A DNA stretch of 64,000 bases from Isoetes taiwanensis (GCA_021234155.1 JAJEKV010000064.1:2914001-2978000), one strand, 5' to 3'; shown: positions 1 through 11,782, numbered from the stretch's first letter. The notes: a model not told the origin generated them from the letters alone. Translations and numbers: made by a program.

Positions 1-191
1 GAAACTGGAAGAAAGCTTGGATGCACACTAATAGACAAAAATTCCAATTATGGCCAGTTTTGGGGTCGGGGTGCTTCTTTTTATGTAAATTGACAGGGTT
101 CCGAAAAAAAATGGGAATGGAATGAGTCCCACTTTAATTAAATACGACTTCATTCTTAGAATTTTCCAGAAATCTTAAAAAATTTCTCCTT

Positions 192-850
192 CTAAGACGC
201 ATGGAAAAGAAACTTTGCCTTCTGAGACGTCTTCTTCCTTCTGAGATGCACGAAAAATCTGCTGAACATCTGGTCTATTTGATCATGAGTGTGCCCTACA
301 AGTAAAAATCCGAGCTTTACTTTTCTGAAGATCCCTAGCTCCACTAGCATGGCACAGTAACCAAAGAGTGTTTGATTTTTGTTCTCTCTGGTAGTGTTGC
401 CAAGTTGCAAGTAGAACATTAGTGGTAATTGCTCTTGATCACGAAGCACCTTGTTAAGTTGTGAGGTTCGGATCACCATGCAAGTTAGGATATATCAAAA
501 AGACTTTGCACTTTAGACATCCTTTGAAGACCATAGCTCCATCAATTCCAATAGACATATATTGCAGTGGGCATTCAAGAGCTTTTTTCCTGTGCTTAGC
601 AAGCTTTCTTCTCTCGGCTGCTTATTGATCACAGTGTCTAGAAAGCTTCTGTTGCACAATATCTGTTAAAGAAATCAGGTCAAAACAATTCTATGAAACA
701 AGTATGAGAATGAAGAACTTCAACTTACTTTTTTTGACCTCTGTCCTTGCAGTTTCTCTTTGACTCTTCAATTCTGCACACATTGAGCACATAGAAAGTC
801 TATGTCTCAAGAGAATTTTCACAAGACCAGATTCACTTTTCCACTAGTAA
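192..850 (-). pseudogene. DUF7869-domain protein fragment (transposon-associated), decayed
   Basis: The 192-479 frame contains the block NTTRENKNQTLFGYCAMLVE followed by LLVGHTHDQIDQMFSRF. This is the pattern of the DUF7869 family, a domain common in mobile or repeated genes of plants and animals; its biochemical role is not established. The frame continues upstream on the minus strand to about 590 (CPLQYMSIGIDGA), interrupted by a stop codon. A further piece at about 720-850 has a CAQCAEL cysteine motif followed by a GTAAGT donor, so at least one intron is likely. No intact start or full-length frame is present. I read this as a relic. The family call rests on remembered motif similarity, not on a search. 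Confidence 0.6.
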
Positions 851-859
851 AGTGTGAGT

Positions 860-1872
860 AAGAGATGTGATGAGACTGAATGCATGTCTCTTTGTATTAT
901 TAGAAGACATCTTTTTTTTTTGTGATGTTGTCTGTCAAATGATAAATGTTGCTACTAGACAACTTTTCATATGTTTCTCTAAAATATATTATGAAAATGT
1001 ATGCAACTCATTACATTTGAAAATGCTTTTTTACATTCTTTTTATTGGGGAAAAAAGCCTTAAATTTAAAATAAAAGGTCTTTTTAACCATATCTAAGTA
1101 ATTAAAATTGAAGAAAGTTTTTCTCTGCTTTTAAAAAGCTCTCACAGATCCGTGAATTCAGAGGCTGAACACCTTTGATCCATGGCTTTTCGTAGCCATG
1201 CCCGATGCAAGAAGCCGGAAAGAAAAGGCTGGAACCTATGGCCAGAGAAAACTTCCATGGTTTTTCTTAGCGGGAAGATGCAAGAAGCTGGTAGCCTGAC
1301 CGTTTTTTGAGCAACTGGCCGGACTTCCTCTCTACATAAGCTTCACGTTATGGAACTTGGATCGTTCAAGCTGCAAGAAAACACAGGAAAATCTTGAGAA
1401 TTCATTGCCCTTTTGTGCAGATTTCGGCCATCCGGAATCAATATCAGGTACCGTAGATGCTTTTTCAGATATGAATTGGAACCGGTTAGGGACTGGATTA
1501 GTTAAACATCTGAAGTTTTGCCTTATGTAGGCTGGCAGAGTTATAAGCTCCTCCAGACTTTTGATCCAGAAACGGATGCTTTAGGCCAACGAGTGGCTTA
1601 TAGGTTTAAATACAAAAGTAAAATTGGTTCGAATCATAGTAATAACCAACTCATCGATGAGCTCAAATCAACAGTGGTGCTTGGAACATCCTGACTACAA
1701 AAATCAACTCAAAGTAAAGTTGCTTAAGATAGAGAAACAGATATGTCTCATGTTGAGTAGTGCTTTGAGTAGAGCTTTCACTAGGCGCCAGAAACCTATC
1801 CAGGAGTGTGCCCTTGCCCTTTTCATTGAACATGATATGGTTGAGAACTTGAGGAACAACTGAAGCCTAACC
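860..1872. other. Spacer with no recognised gene
   Basis: AT-rich sequence with scattered short open frames but no recognisable domain. A motif close to 'gatgcaagaagc' occurs twice (about 1203 and 1277). A 79-codon frame at 1624-1863 on the plus strand has no resemblance I recognise and no supporting splice or promoter signals. Confidence 0.5.
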
Positions 1873-1988
1873 GAAGCTGGAACATTGTACAAACTGAAGC
1901 TGGAACATTGTACAAACTGTTCTGAAAACTGTTCTGAAATTTGACGCAATGTTTTTCAACTGTTCTGAAATTTCACGCAATGTTTTTC
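1873..1988. repeat. Two adjacent short tandem repeats (23 bp x2, 31 bp x2)
   Basis: A 23-bp unit starting gaagctggaacattg is repeated exactly at 1873-1895 and 1896-1918. It is followed by a 31-bp unit (aactgttctgaaattt...) at 1927-1957 and 1958-1988 that differs at one base. These look like replication-slippage duplications. Confidence 0.9.
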
Positions 1989-3373
1989 CTTATAATACTC
2001 TCTGCTGAGCAGATCATTCTGGCCATGTCCTTTATCCTGCATTATTGTAGTGCATCAAGTTTTTACAAGGATATTGAAACTAAGACAGGTAGCAATCCAT
2101 TTTCTTGGCCTCTTTAATTCCTTACTTTGGGCATTATGTTATGGTGGCTACGTGATGTCATCCGCATTTTGTATCAAAAAAAAAAATTTGAAAATTTTTG
2201 TTTTTGTGTATTATGGGAGATGTTTTTTTTGGTTTAGGAAAAAAATAAAAAATCAAAAAGCATTGGCAAGTTCATCAATAACATAAAAATTAAAAATAGC
2301 ACTCATAAGGCTTGACTTGCCAAAAGGACTTTTAACAGCCAGAATGTTCAAAGACTAAATAGAATGCTTAGGAAAGCAGCCGAACATCTCTACACTAAAG
2401 TTTCATCACTATAGAACTGAATAGAATTGAAATGAATTGACCTTTATCATTCATAATGACCAAAATCATTTTCTTGAACATAGTAGAATAGCACAAATGC
2501 ATATGTCCATATGGGTCACACAACCTAGACTTAACATCAAGGATCACCTCTACAACACAGTGTTCATCTTAGATTCTTAAACCTATTCTACTAGCACTAA
2601 AACACGAGATTGCACACTATGTATTCTATGGGCATCAGGAAGCTACAATCATAGATCCAATTACAAGGCATTCCTCCTTTCTTTATAAGTTAGAGGATCT
2701 ACCTCTTTTTTTTTAGAAAGTTTCTAAGAATGTCCTCGGTCTTCGTGGATGTAAGATTATCCATCTATTCATTGTTAAACTCGGGTCCTTGAAGGTTATA
2801 AGAATTCTACCGTTCTTTTTGTTGGATCTTGATTAGTTATGTTTCACAATTCCTCGAATATTCCACTTTGCCGAATATTTTATAGGTTATCCCCAATAAT
2901 ATTTCGAGCATTCTATATGCTCTTTGTTGGTATTTCTAAGCTCTGACCGGTGGCCAAGAGCTCTTAAGTGATTTTATTCTTGCTTGTTCTTCATGAGAAC
3001 TGCTATAAAGGGTTTGATTCTATATATTTCCACATTCTTTCATCACAATCTGACAGTGTTTCATTGATTGCATTTTAAAAGCCTTCGTTTGATTCATGGT
3101 TCACCCAATCTCAGTATTTGAAGCCTTAGATTGATTGAACACACTGCTTTAGACTTGGGAATATTTTTTTCATTTATGTTGAAGCAAACCATGAAAAGCC
3201 ATAGTTGGAGCTCTGTTCTTTCTCTGATTCTCAAGCTCTGTTTCTTCCAGGAAAAAAAACTCCATTGCATGCAACCTTCTCAATCTTGGGTTGTAAGGGA
3301 GGTCACTCTCCTCTCTCAATGATTATGCCAATAACCCACTTGGCCCCAAGGGTTATTTTGCATCCTCGTGTAT
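1989..3373. other. Spacer with no recognised gene
   Basis: Low-complexity A/T runs (for example around 2178-2260) and short frames only. I see no protein motif, RNA gene or transposon end that I can support. Confidence 0.5.
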
Positions 3374-3514
3374 CTATCTTGTATTTGTTGAAAAGCACCA
3401 AAATATTATAGCAAATTGTCGAAATACAAACCACCACTCGTACTCTATCTTGTATTTGTTGAAAAGCACCAAAATATTATAGCAAATTGTCGAAATACAA
3501 ACCACCACTCGTAC
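3374..3514. repeat. 71-bp tandem duplication
   Basis: The segment starting ctatcttgtatttgttg and ending ccaccactcgta occurs twice in a row (about 3374-3444 and 3445-3514) with almost no differences, so the duplication is recent. The stretch from 3515 to 3960 has no recognisable content and includes the 3' flank of the aldo-keto reductase gene. Confidence 0.9.
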
Positions 3515-3960
3515 GAATCTTGAGTTCAAACACCGCTAGTGACTGAAGTAAAAGATATAACACACGTCCTTCAACTTTATTGAAAATAATCAAGATGTGA
3601 TTCTTCAAAAACAACTCTTTTAAGAAAAAGATAATCTTGTTTGTACAGAACAATGTCCTTAACTTTTTCTCTTGTGCCATATCATTGACAGAGAGCAAGC
3701 AACGTACAAGAGTTCAGCTTTCAGATGCAATGTCAGAGATGTCACCAAGGTTCTTTTTAGTTTAAGTCAAATTAATGAATGGCACTGTCGTATTAGCTCC
3801 AATTGATTAATTCAAAGTGCTTGCATGTGCTACTTGAAGAGAAGAATTGGAAAAGGCTTGTAGTGTGGAGTACTAAGGTCAATTTGAGATCATCAAATTT
3901 GCCTCATCGTGCACAAATGCATTTATTTATTGCACATGCCCAGGAAAACACAAGCAATGT

Positions 3961-5286
3961 TCACGCTGCTGTTGTAGGATCCCAAGCCACACAAAAGCCT
4001 TCATCCAAGGAGTCTAACTTCAACATGTCATCAGGTGATAATATAAAATCGAAAACCTGTATACATTGATTAATACCAGACAATTTTCAGAGCAAAAATT
4101 CGAGTAAAACCCATTTACCTCAGAATTTTCTTTTATTCTTGCTGGGTTGCTAGACTTTGGAATGACAACAAATTCTTTTTGGAGACACCAACGGATGAGA
4201 ACTTGTGCTGGGGTTTTGTTGTAATGCTTTGCAACCTGTCTTTTACATCACATTAGTCTCTTTATTAAAGCAAATTATTTATAGGACTCTTCTTTGAAAA
4301 CAAGAGATAAAATTTTACCTCTACCACTACTTTGTCAGTGAGGCGCCTCCCTCTAGTCAATGGAGAATATGCTTCAAGAGCAATATTCTGTGACCGACAA
4401 AATTCAACTAACTTCTTCCTTGAGTTGAAAGGATGAAGTTCTAACTGCCATGAAATGCAGAATGTTAGCAGTGAAAGTTTTACATAATAAAGGGCTCTAG
4501 CTCTGTTACACACATTTGACAAATATCAAAAAGCCAACCTGATTAACTGAGGGCCGAATTGTGCAGTGAGCAAAAAGCTCCTCTAAATGTTTTATTCCAT
4601 AATTGCTTACTCCAATAGACCTTGCCTTTCCACTTTTAAGGATAGTTTCCATGGCTCTCCATGTCTCTAATCTCTTCTCAGACATGGGCGAGTGCACCAG
4701 ATACAAGTCCACTATCATAAATCATATAAAGAAAACTTAATATGACGCAGGAAATGCACCAGATACAAGTCCACTATCACAAATCATATATAGAAAGCTT
4801 AACATGATGCAGGATATGGTACATATGCCATAAATCTGAGTGTTTTAAGATACTAATCCACATAAATCTTGTTATACATACATACCATAGTCCATATCCA
4901 ATTCCTTAAGGCTGCGCTCGAAAGCCCTCAGCGTCTCATCGTAACCATGATCTGAATTCCAAAGCTTGGTTACAACAAACACCTCCTTCCTAGGAATGCC
5001 ACTTTCCCTCACAGCCTTGCCTGACCAATCAAAAACCTAATTGAAACTACAACACACACAAGCATAAGGAAAAAATTAAGGGGAAAAAACTCATACCTAC
5101 AGCGGCCTCGTTTCCGTATAAATGGGCGGTGTCGATATGACGATATCCAAGCTTGAGAGCTGCCGGAACCGCCTGCATGACCTCTTTGGGACTCATCTGC
5201 CATACTCCAAGTCCGAGCTTAGGGATTTGAATGTCCACACCTGCTCCTACGTTTACAAGCTCCAGACATCCGCACTCCATCGCCAT
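3961..5286 (-). CDS. Aldo-keto reductase, NADPH-dependent, 6 exons
   Basis: Six exons splice into a 278-codon frame: 5286-5097, 5020-4886, 4711-4539, 4444-4319, 4235-4119 and 4056-3961 (stop TGA). All introns are GT-AG and phases agree throughout. The catalytic tetrad is complete: D52 and Y57 ([11 protein letters not shown]), K82 (VVTKLW) and H115 (DLYLVHSP). GVSNY and the SVNQLELHP region follow. The NADPH-phosphate site is K235, S236 and R241 in [13 protein letters not shown]. The fold is a cytosolic TIM barrel that reduces carbonyl compounds; the substrate cannot be read from sequence. The length matches the short AKR5/2,5-diketogluconate-reductase-like group better than the longer plant AKR4 enzymes. 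I chose the ATG at 5286 because it is close to the barrel start. An in-frame ATG at 5412 would add 42 unfamiliar residues. Intron 2 carries a duplicated splice acceptor. Confidence 0.93.
4693..4816. repeat. 62-bp duplication of the exon 3 boundary inside intron 2
   Basis: The block starting tgcaccagatacaagtcc occurs at 4693 and again at 4755. The copy nearest exon 3 contains the real acceptor and the first codons of exon 3. The other lies inside intron 2 and repeats that acceptor and the start of exon 3 (VDLYLVH) almost exactly. Confidence 0.88.
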
Positions 5287-5454
5287 TATTTCTGTTTGTG
5301 ATTGTGTTAGTCCGATGCCAGCATGTTTTCCTTTGATCGTGAAAATCGGCACATGGCAGTCATAAACTTTATAGCCTATTAACAAGTGCCATTTCTTTAC
5401 ATGCTTTCCCATTGCATTTTTGAAATTGGGCCCAGCTTACAAACATTCTAACTA

Positions 5455-5512
5455 GGAAGGAAGGAAGGAGGTTCTTTTATCGTCCGTGGAGGCCAATCGG
5501 CCTATGGGACCC
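5455..5512 (-). mobile_element. 3' terminus of a non-LTR retrotransposon with (CCTT)n tail
   Basis: Read on the minus strand, the motif CCCATAGGCC...GGACGATAAAA ends in a run of CCTT units. The same terminal motif occurs at 57428-57505 with a (TATTC)n tail and, more diverged, at about 48880-48935 with an (ATT)n tail. This is the signature of 5'-truncated LINE insertions with microsatellite-like tails. No coding sequence remains here. Confidence 0.65.
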
Positions 5513-6439
5513 AAATTAACACGGGTGCAGCAAGCCCGTTGCTACCCGGATTAGGGGAAATGCAACCTTGGGGAATGGGTTAGGTTGGTTGTAGGATTGT
5601 TGGATACAACGATTTGTAGATCATGAAAATGAGGCCTAGCTATACCTCTTGCATCATGTGTCTGAAGTAGCAAATAAGTACATTGGACAATTGTTGGATC
5701 CTTGAAAATGTGTGAAGCACCACATGTTGAGGCCTAGTCGAAAATGGCTAGAGATATTAGGAAGTACGGTCTTTTGCAAGAGGACATACTAGATGTCTTA
5801 CATATGAATCATTCCAATCCTTTTGAATCAAACATTATTCAAAGTTCAAACTTCAAATTAAATATAACCATCCACTAGGATTTAATCTCATTGTTTGCGC
5901 TACATGTGGAAGCTAAATTGTGGAGGATATTGCCTATCTCACTTGGATATTGCCTATCTCACTTTGCTTTCTAACGTTAACATCGTTATTGGTCCTCATA
6001 GCATTTGACATCATTATTGGCCTTTACAGCATTTGACATCATTGTTTATCATCTACTATATGTCAAAGCTAGGTCAAGAGACCTATTTTTACACCAAGAT
6101 CTTGAGCTATAGTCCACCAACATGGGTTTACCATAGAGGAGCTTACCTATTGGTGTTATTATGTCTTTAGCCCAATGTTCATTTAGTACCAAGTCACGAT
6201 CATAAGAAGTTTAAGCATGAATCTGAAGCAATTGCTTGAGATGATGCCAACAAAATAATAGTTTCAAAGCATGAATATAAATTCGAAATGTCGCTTCAAA
6301 TGTTGCCATTTGAGTCATATGGACCACCAAACATTGCAAAGGCAACTACCAAGGTGCCAAGGTGCAAAGGCAACTACAGTGCCAACTCATTCTACCAATT
6401 GTAGGTGCATGACCAACTTTCCAAACATGGTAATAGATG

Positions 6440-8285
6440 TGGCATTGTCTGCTTTTTTCCTTTCTGTGGACAAACTTGAAGGTCTCTGTTTATGACCATG
6501 GAACACGTGCACTCAGATATGACAGTAAAAGTTTTACGTGCCTTAATATCATTGCAAGGGCAATATAATAGCTATGTTCTAAAATGTACACTTGTTAATG
6601 GAACTGCTTGAATCACCCTAATCAGCATTCTTGCATGGCATGGATTTATTGGGTACATATCTATAACCTTGGTTTGGGAATTTTTTTGCCTATGATCGGC
6701 AGTTTTTCTACTGGAATTAGAGCAGCCTACTAGCTATGAACTCCCTCGCTATTTTTGCCGGAAGTACCAAGAAAAATGCCTGTTTTAGCAGGAAATTTTC
6801 CTATTGTTTCTAAACTGTACTGCCAATTTTCATTTCCACATGGTAGCTTACAAGGCTTCCGAGGAATTTCTCAAACCAAGTCCATAACCCATCCAATTGG
6901 GGTTGGTAAACCTATTGACGGATTTAGTACTGATAGTGCCTTCAGACATTTTTCGCCTTGCAATAATGAATCAGGTTCAGGTGGAGTTGGGAAAGGAAAG
7001 TTGACTACCTGAAGCAAAAAATCAATGCATTGTCAGAGATACCAATGGACCATTTTACAATACCAATATTTTATTGCCATTAATAACTTTCTGAATCGCA
7101 ATGTTGAAAACTAAAATAACTTCGGAATCATAAATAATGAAAAGATATAGCTTTGCAAAAATCCATGCTATAAGTCTAGATCTTAATCTTAGTAAAGTGT
7201 TCATCCTCAAGGTACATTTTGCAGGAAACCATTTCAATTCTCACCTTGCTAATCCCCATGCATTTCAGAAAAACTATAACTCCCTTCGGGAAATGTATCA
7301 TTAAAAATTGCAAATGAATAGACGATAACAATGACCTAGACCTGTCCAACCAGCTCTGCTTGAACAATGAGAAGCCAAAGCTTTGTTAATCCAATGGCAC
7401 ACTCTTTCTTTTGTGTGCCCACAATCAACAAGCATATCGTATTCTGAGAATATTACATTTCAGCGACATTTGTAGCAATGACAACTAGCCACATTTCATA
7501 TGGAACCTGACCAAATACTTGTAACTGAGAACATGTACGAAGCATGGCATAGAGTGGCAACACGTACAATTGTCCTGACTTCCTTCGCCTTTTGCCAGGC
7601 AGGCATAACTACATAAACAATAGCTTGCCCTGAAGTCAAAGAAGGTTCATCGTCTTAAGTTATGCTATCATCATCAGATGTTCCATAGCACTACGTAAAC
7701 TCTGAAAGTTCATTTTCACTTCAAGGGTCAATAAGTGCTTCAAAGAAATCTAAATCTGCAGTCTCTTCGCCATCAACTGCATAAATAAAAGTCCCTAAAT
7801 CAAGTCCACTAAGTACTTGCTTTTCTCGAACAGATGCCTTATCATTGATGATTGTCCGGCCCTAAGATTTTGAATATGTGGCATAAGTTTTAGGCTTTGC
7901 AAAAGCCTGTCTCAGTTTTGTACAAAGGCATTCAACTTCCCCTTGACCAGTCAAAAATTCCATACCAAAATGCGACTAGGAAGAAACTTCTTATAAAATG
8001 GCACAAACTTTTTTGGATGCAGCATCTTGATAATCTAAGAGTTCTGTTTGCACTAAAATGGTTAGTTATCGAAAGCTGCCTACTAGACATCCTAATTACT
8101 GGCAGTGGGACTGGAAACATCCTGCTATTAGAAGTAAAATCATCAACACGTAATGTCGCACCCATTACAATCAGTTTTAGGGGAGCCACTGAACTCGAAC
8201 TTTTATTGAGTTCATGACCATGACCATGCCCATCAAATCTGAGCCTCGACAGACGAAATGCTCCATTGGTGGTAGGATTCATTGA
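6440..8285 (-). pseudogene. DEAH-box RNA helicase (DHX37/DEAH13-like) relic, copy 1
   Basis: Minus-strand exon remnants keep the order expected of a ribosome-biogenesis DEAH helicase. Around 8180-8060 is APLKLIVMGATLRVDDFTSN, which corresponds to helicase motif III (SAT, here GAT) and its flank. About 7450-7560 matches the exon that in copy 2 reads IIVATNVAETSLTIP (motif V). Around 7011-6890 is VVNFPFPTPPEPDSL followed by LPTPIGWVMD, the start of the winged-helix/ratchet part. Stops and frameshifts occur between and within exons and the N-terminal half is missing. An intact relative would act in the nucleolus on 18S rRNA maturation; this copy cannot encode a working enzyme. The assignment to DHX37/DEAH13 is by motif memory. 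Confidence 0.7.
6660..6888. mobile_element. 213-bp MITE with 8-bp target duplication (hAT-type size)
   Basis: An insertion at 6668-6880 is absent from the duplicated copy at about 42700. Its ends are CTTGGTTTGGGAATTT and, inverted, CTTGGTTTGAGAAATT. It is flanked by tctataac (6660-6667) and tccataac (6881-6888), an 8-bp duplication with one mismatch. The paralogue shows the unoccupied site as a single tccatgac. The internal sequence has no coding capacity. An 8-bp duplication is typical of the hAT superfamily, but the terminal bases are not a classic hAT end. Confidence 0.82.
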
Positions 8286-8290
8286 TCAGC

Positions 8291-8831
8291 CTCATAGGCT
8301 CATTTCAAGTCTACATATTGAATCTCTCATATTAGACAACTCTTGCAAAGATCTATAATCAAAATAACAAAGAATGAATCTTCCTATTCTATATCGCTGG
8401 CAGTGCAAGCAAATAGAAAAATTGTTGACCTGCTTTTGCTTGCCCTTATCACAAAGCCAACTCAAATTAAATTTTATCTAATATACTTAATTCAAGTAGA
8501 GTGCAGCTCATCATTGAAGAACAGTAGTTCTGTTGCAATTTAGGGTTTAGGAACGACCACCGTATAAGATGCACCATAAAAATCTGCCACAAAAATGTAG
8601 AAACCCATTAATTATCACAACGATCTCTATTGTACCATCACATTGAGGGATTAGCAGCAAACGCTGGCGAAAACATTTTGCCCTAAAAACACAGTGACTT
8701 TTCTTGGAAAAAGGGACCAAGAAAAACACTATTATGGCTAGGAATTCAAAAAATGGCATAAGGACCTGCTGGCAAAAATGTACTCTAACGTCGAAAAACA
8801 TGTTAGCAACTGCCCCCTAAGACTTCTTAAG
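8291..8831. other. Spacer with no recognised gene
   Basis: No match to the second copy of the duplicated block and no domain in any frame. An 84-codon minus-strand frame (8547-8801) has no recognisable features. Confidence 0.5.
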
Positions 8832-10336
8832 TGTGACGTTCCAGCATAACATACGATCCGAATACGTATATTATACTGACACGGCACACGTACATGTCAC
8901 CACGACAAGTACTTGAGAGCCGTAAAGGGTTGCACCTAGGGGGCAAGATGCAATTAAAACCCCTTGCCAAGTGGCAATACCCCATTTGGCCCCTTCTGAC
9001 CTAACCCTAAAAATTCATATATAAGGAACCAAAGGGGAAACCCTAAACCTTTCCCCTTTCGCATTTTGGGTTCCCTGAGCCATTCCGGCCAAGGCAAGCT
9101 GCCATTCCGCATTGCCAAGCGCCGCTGAGCTGCCTTTGCACATTAGATTCATCAAGAGCAGCTGTCTTCAGCAAGAACGAGAGCGTGGACGCGATCCGGG
9201 GAGCTGGAGCAAGTCAAGGATCAGGTAACTTGCGATTCTATTGTGCAAAGCCGCCTCTTAGCCCGGCAATGAGTTAGGATAATATGTTAGATCAGTCCTA
9301 TCAGCCTTGTAGATCCCAAGATCACCAGCCGTAATGAAAGAACCTAACCTTGTATGTTAGGTAAGATAAATTAGATCTTATTCAGTATTTCAGTTCTGGA
9401 TGATGATGATGTTCCATTCTATGCTCTCCCGTGTATGTGGGAAGGGGGGTAGAGACCCTGAAACCTTCAGTAGCAAATGATCCTAGATAACCTCATTAAT
9501 TCCCAATTAATACGGCCCGTGTACAAGAGCCCGCCTGGTTGTGGGCGGCGGGGCTAGACCGATGGAACAAGGGGGACTTGTCCCATCACTGATTGACCCC
9601 TCTGGTGTGTAAAGCCTACCAGGGATCTAAGCTGGCTAGGCTTAATGGTTTGCCACTGCGTGTGGGCAAGGCATGAACTCGACACCTCTTGGGTGATCCG
9701 TCGCCTTCAATGAGGTTCAAGTCGAATACGGGCAGTGGCCCTCTAGCCTGTGATGGGCATGCATGCCTCTGGAGGAGAGGAGACTCTCCTCCTGCCTCAT
9801 TGGGACTGGGAAGATGCAACCCAGTAGTAGCCCTTTGGCTACGCACTCGACAGGCTACGGTCCAGTCCCAAGAGTCTTCAACCAACTCTACAAAGTGTGC
9901 ACGGGAGGGGCGGACGGAGTGGACTACCCAACAGCCATGTTCTTATGCCAGTCCAATCCAATTGCCATGAATTCTGTCTGCATTGACTTCTGGAGACCCA
10001 AGCCGTCAGTCGATCCCCCATGAGTCTGAGCCTTGGGTAGGATTCCCCTTATGTTGATGTTACTGATGTTGTTATTACATATGTTATGTTGTGGTGTATT
10101 CATCCTTCGAGGTCACTTGTTGCTATATTGATGTCATGTGCTTATGTTTATTCACGTTTCTGCAGCTAGGACGGTCCCGAGGGAAGACGGGGCAAATGAC
10201 CCATCCATTCTTCCCCATTGATCCAGTGTCAAGGATTGGTGTCAAGTGGATGGCCCCTATCAGTTTGGCTGCCAGGGGGATGAACTCCACCTTCTGATAT
10301 GATGGGAGCATTGTAGAAGAAGTAGGGGACGTCACA
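8832..10336 (+). mobile_element. Long terminal repeat of an LTR retrotransposon (about 1.5 kb)
   Basis: The block begins TGTGACGTTCC and ends GGGACGTCACA, giving matched TG...CA termini with an 8-base inverted repeat. It is followed one base later by TGGTATCAGAGC, the usual primer-binding site complementary to initiator methionine tRNA. A TATA-like catatataagg lies at about 9015 near the LTR start. No gag or pol follows and no second LTR is visible in the window, so the element is truncated. Short open frames at 9616-10023 lie inside the LTR and are not genes. Confidence 0.8.
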
Positions 10337-10337
10337 G

Positions 10338-10700
10338 TGGTATCAGAGCATGATCTTGGTAGACCAAGATCGGGCACTGACCATTCCCTGTTAGAACTAA
10401 CAGTAGAGTTCCAGTCTTAAGAATAGCAACCCAAGCATGAACCTCAAAAATTTGGAAAAAAAAAGAAAAAATTCAAATCCTTAGAGTAGCAAGTAGAATA
10501 ATGCTAAGTTAGGAAGAATTATGGGAAACCCCTGAAAAATTAGGGCCATTAGGAAGTGACCCCTCACAGAGTGCGCCCTGGGCATTTCTAAACTTTTTGA
10601 GAATGCTTCTCGCACACTGTGTGAGCAGTGGACCCATGTTGACCTAGCCAGATGCATAATTAGAGCAATCTGAGAGTAGCTTAAACCTTGAATTTGAGCT
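10338..10700 (+). mobile_element. Primer-binding site and leader of the truncated LTR element
   Basis: TGGTATCAGAGC at 10338-10349 is the tRNA(iMet)-type primer-binding site. The following leader is non-coding and carries the first copy of an imperfect hairpin motif. At about 10700 it is broken by a short interspersed repeat. Confidence 0.75.
10560..10626. repeat. Hairpin motif copy 1
   Basis: cccctcacagagtgcgccc, then a spacer containing catttctaaactttttgagaatg, then cttctcgcacactgtgtgag. The two arms are imperfect inverses (ctcacagagtgcgcc against ctcacacagtgcgag), giving a stem with a loop of about 30 bases. This copy is in the LTR element's leader. Confidence 0.8.
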
Positions 10701-10703
10701 AGG

Positions 10704-10878
10704 AATATGTAGCATAATAACAGGGGGTTACTTTTTGTTTTTTATACGTTTTTTCACATGGTTTTTCTATGATTTCGTTGTTGTATTCATTGAGGTGTAC
10801 TAAATAGTATTTCTAGAGTGCACCCTTTATGGGCCGTTAATTTTCGTTGGCTGAAACAATCCGAGGGTTGTTGTCTTT
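10704..10878 (+). repeat. Interspersed repeat R1, copy 1 (about 175 bp)
   Basis: The repeat starts AATATGTAGCATAATAACAG and ends near GGGTTGTTGTCTTTC. It matches 33698-33868 on the opposite strand nearly end to end and 12735-12878 over most of its length. It is non-coding. The copy inside the LTR at 33.7 kb has an unoccupied counterpart, so R1 is mobile. Confidence 0.8.
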
Positions 10879-10899
10879 CTCTGCATGTTTGTGCATGAA

Positions 10900-11075
10900 C
10901 ACTGCGCATGTGTATGCATGTGCATGTGCACGTGCATGTGCACGTGTGTGCATGTGCATGTGCATGTGCACGTGTGTGCATGTGCATGTGCATGTGCATG
11001 TGCATGTGCATGTGCATGTGCATGTGTATTCTGCTTGTGCATGTGCATGTGCATGTGCATGCGCATGTGCATGTG
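10900..11075. repeat. (CATGTG)n microsatellite
   Basis: A run of CATGTG and CACGTG hexamers in two blocks separated by a short ttctgcttgtg spacer. It reads as apparent His/Met/Cys/Val-rich frames on both strands, which are artefacts of the repeat. Confidence 0.95.
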
Positions 11076-11782
11076 TACTTGCCCTCTTGGATTCTTGTTG
11101 CCGGAGTGGATGTTTGCTGATGGAAGGTTATCACGAGATGGATTTTTTGCTCACATTTACAAAGGTATTTGTTTTTTTAATGTTTCTTCAGTTAATATAA
11201 TGGTATTTTTTACAAGATATTGGTTTTCTGATTCTACAATGCAATGCTGCAAAACCCGCCTTTGTTTCCTTCACTTTGTCTATTCTAAGATTTGTTGCAG
11301 ATTCTAAAAGAGTTTAGAGTTTTAGGCCCTCTGTTTGCTTCCAACTTCTTGGATATTCCTGGCCTGCTGGATTATTCATAGTAACCAGCCTTTAGCTTCA
11401 ATCAACAAATGGATTCTTGTGCACACAACAGGCGGATTATTCCATGCCGCTTTCTGAGTCGTGCAGATCAGTCAAACAGTGGCCATATGGAGCATCCAAA
11501 ATCATATGGATTGATAAACAATGGTTTCATTGTGAAAGAGAAATAGCTGTAGCTGAAGTAACACGTGGAATGCTAACAGAGCAAGCTTGCTTCAAAACCT
11601 CTATCCTTGATCTCGCTTCACTGACTGTTACAGGAAACCTACTCCACATCACCAAACTGGCCGATTCTCTTCACTTGTTAAACCAAAGCCAGGCAACCCG
11701 TGAGAAAGTGTCACTAAGTTCTTTATGAACCTCACCAATTGTTACTGCAGAGTAACGTTGATGTTGTTGTCTTTCATGCAAT
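11076..11782. other. Spacer; possible exon at 11417-11728 (+) of unknown function
   Basis: A 103-codon plus-strand frame (11417-11728) is richer in coding-like composition than its surroundings and is preceded by pyrimidine-rich sequence with AG (ttgttgcag at about 11300). I recognise no family in it (segments such as IIWIDKQWFHCEREIAVAEV). It could be a remnant exon or chance. Confidence 0.25.

Larger units (their letters stand above)
5534..8290. repeat. Segmental duplication, copy 1 (partner 41488-44140)
   Basis: From ttaggggaaatgcaacc onward this block aligns base by base with 41488-44140, with scattered substitutions and small indels. It contains the 3' half of a decayed DEAH helicase gene and its downstream flank. 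Copy 1 differs by a 213-bp insertion at 6668-6880. The two copies are in the same orientation, about 36 kb apart. Confidence 0.9.

Noticed and set aside
10827-11307. Overlapping His/Met/Cys-rich reading frames on both strands
   Set aside because: They are generated by the CATGTG hexamer microsatellite and have no independent coding evidence.
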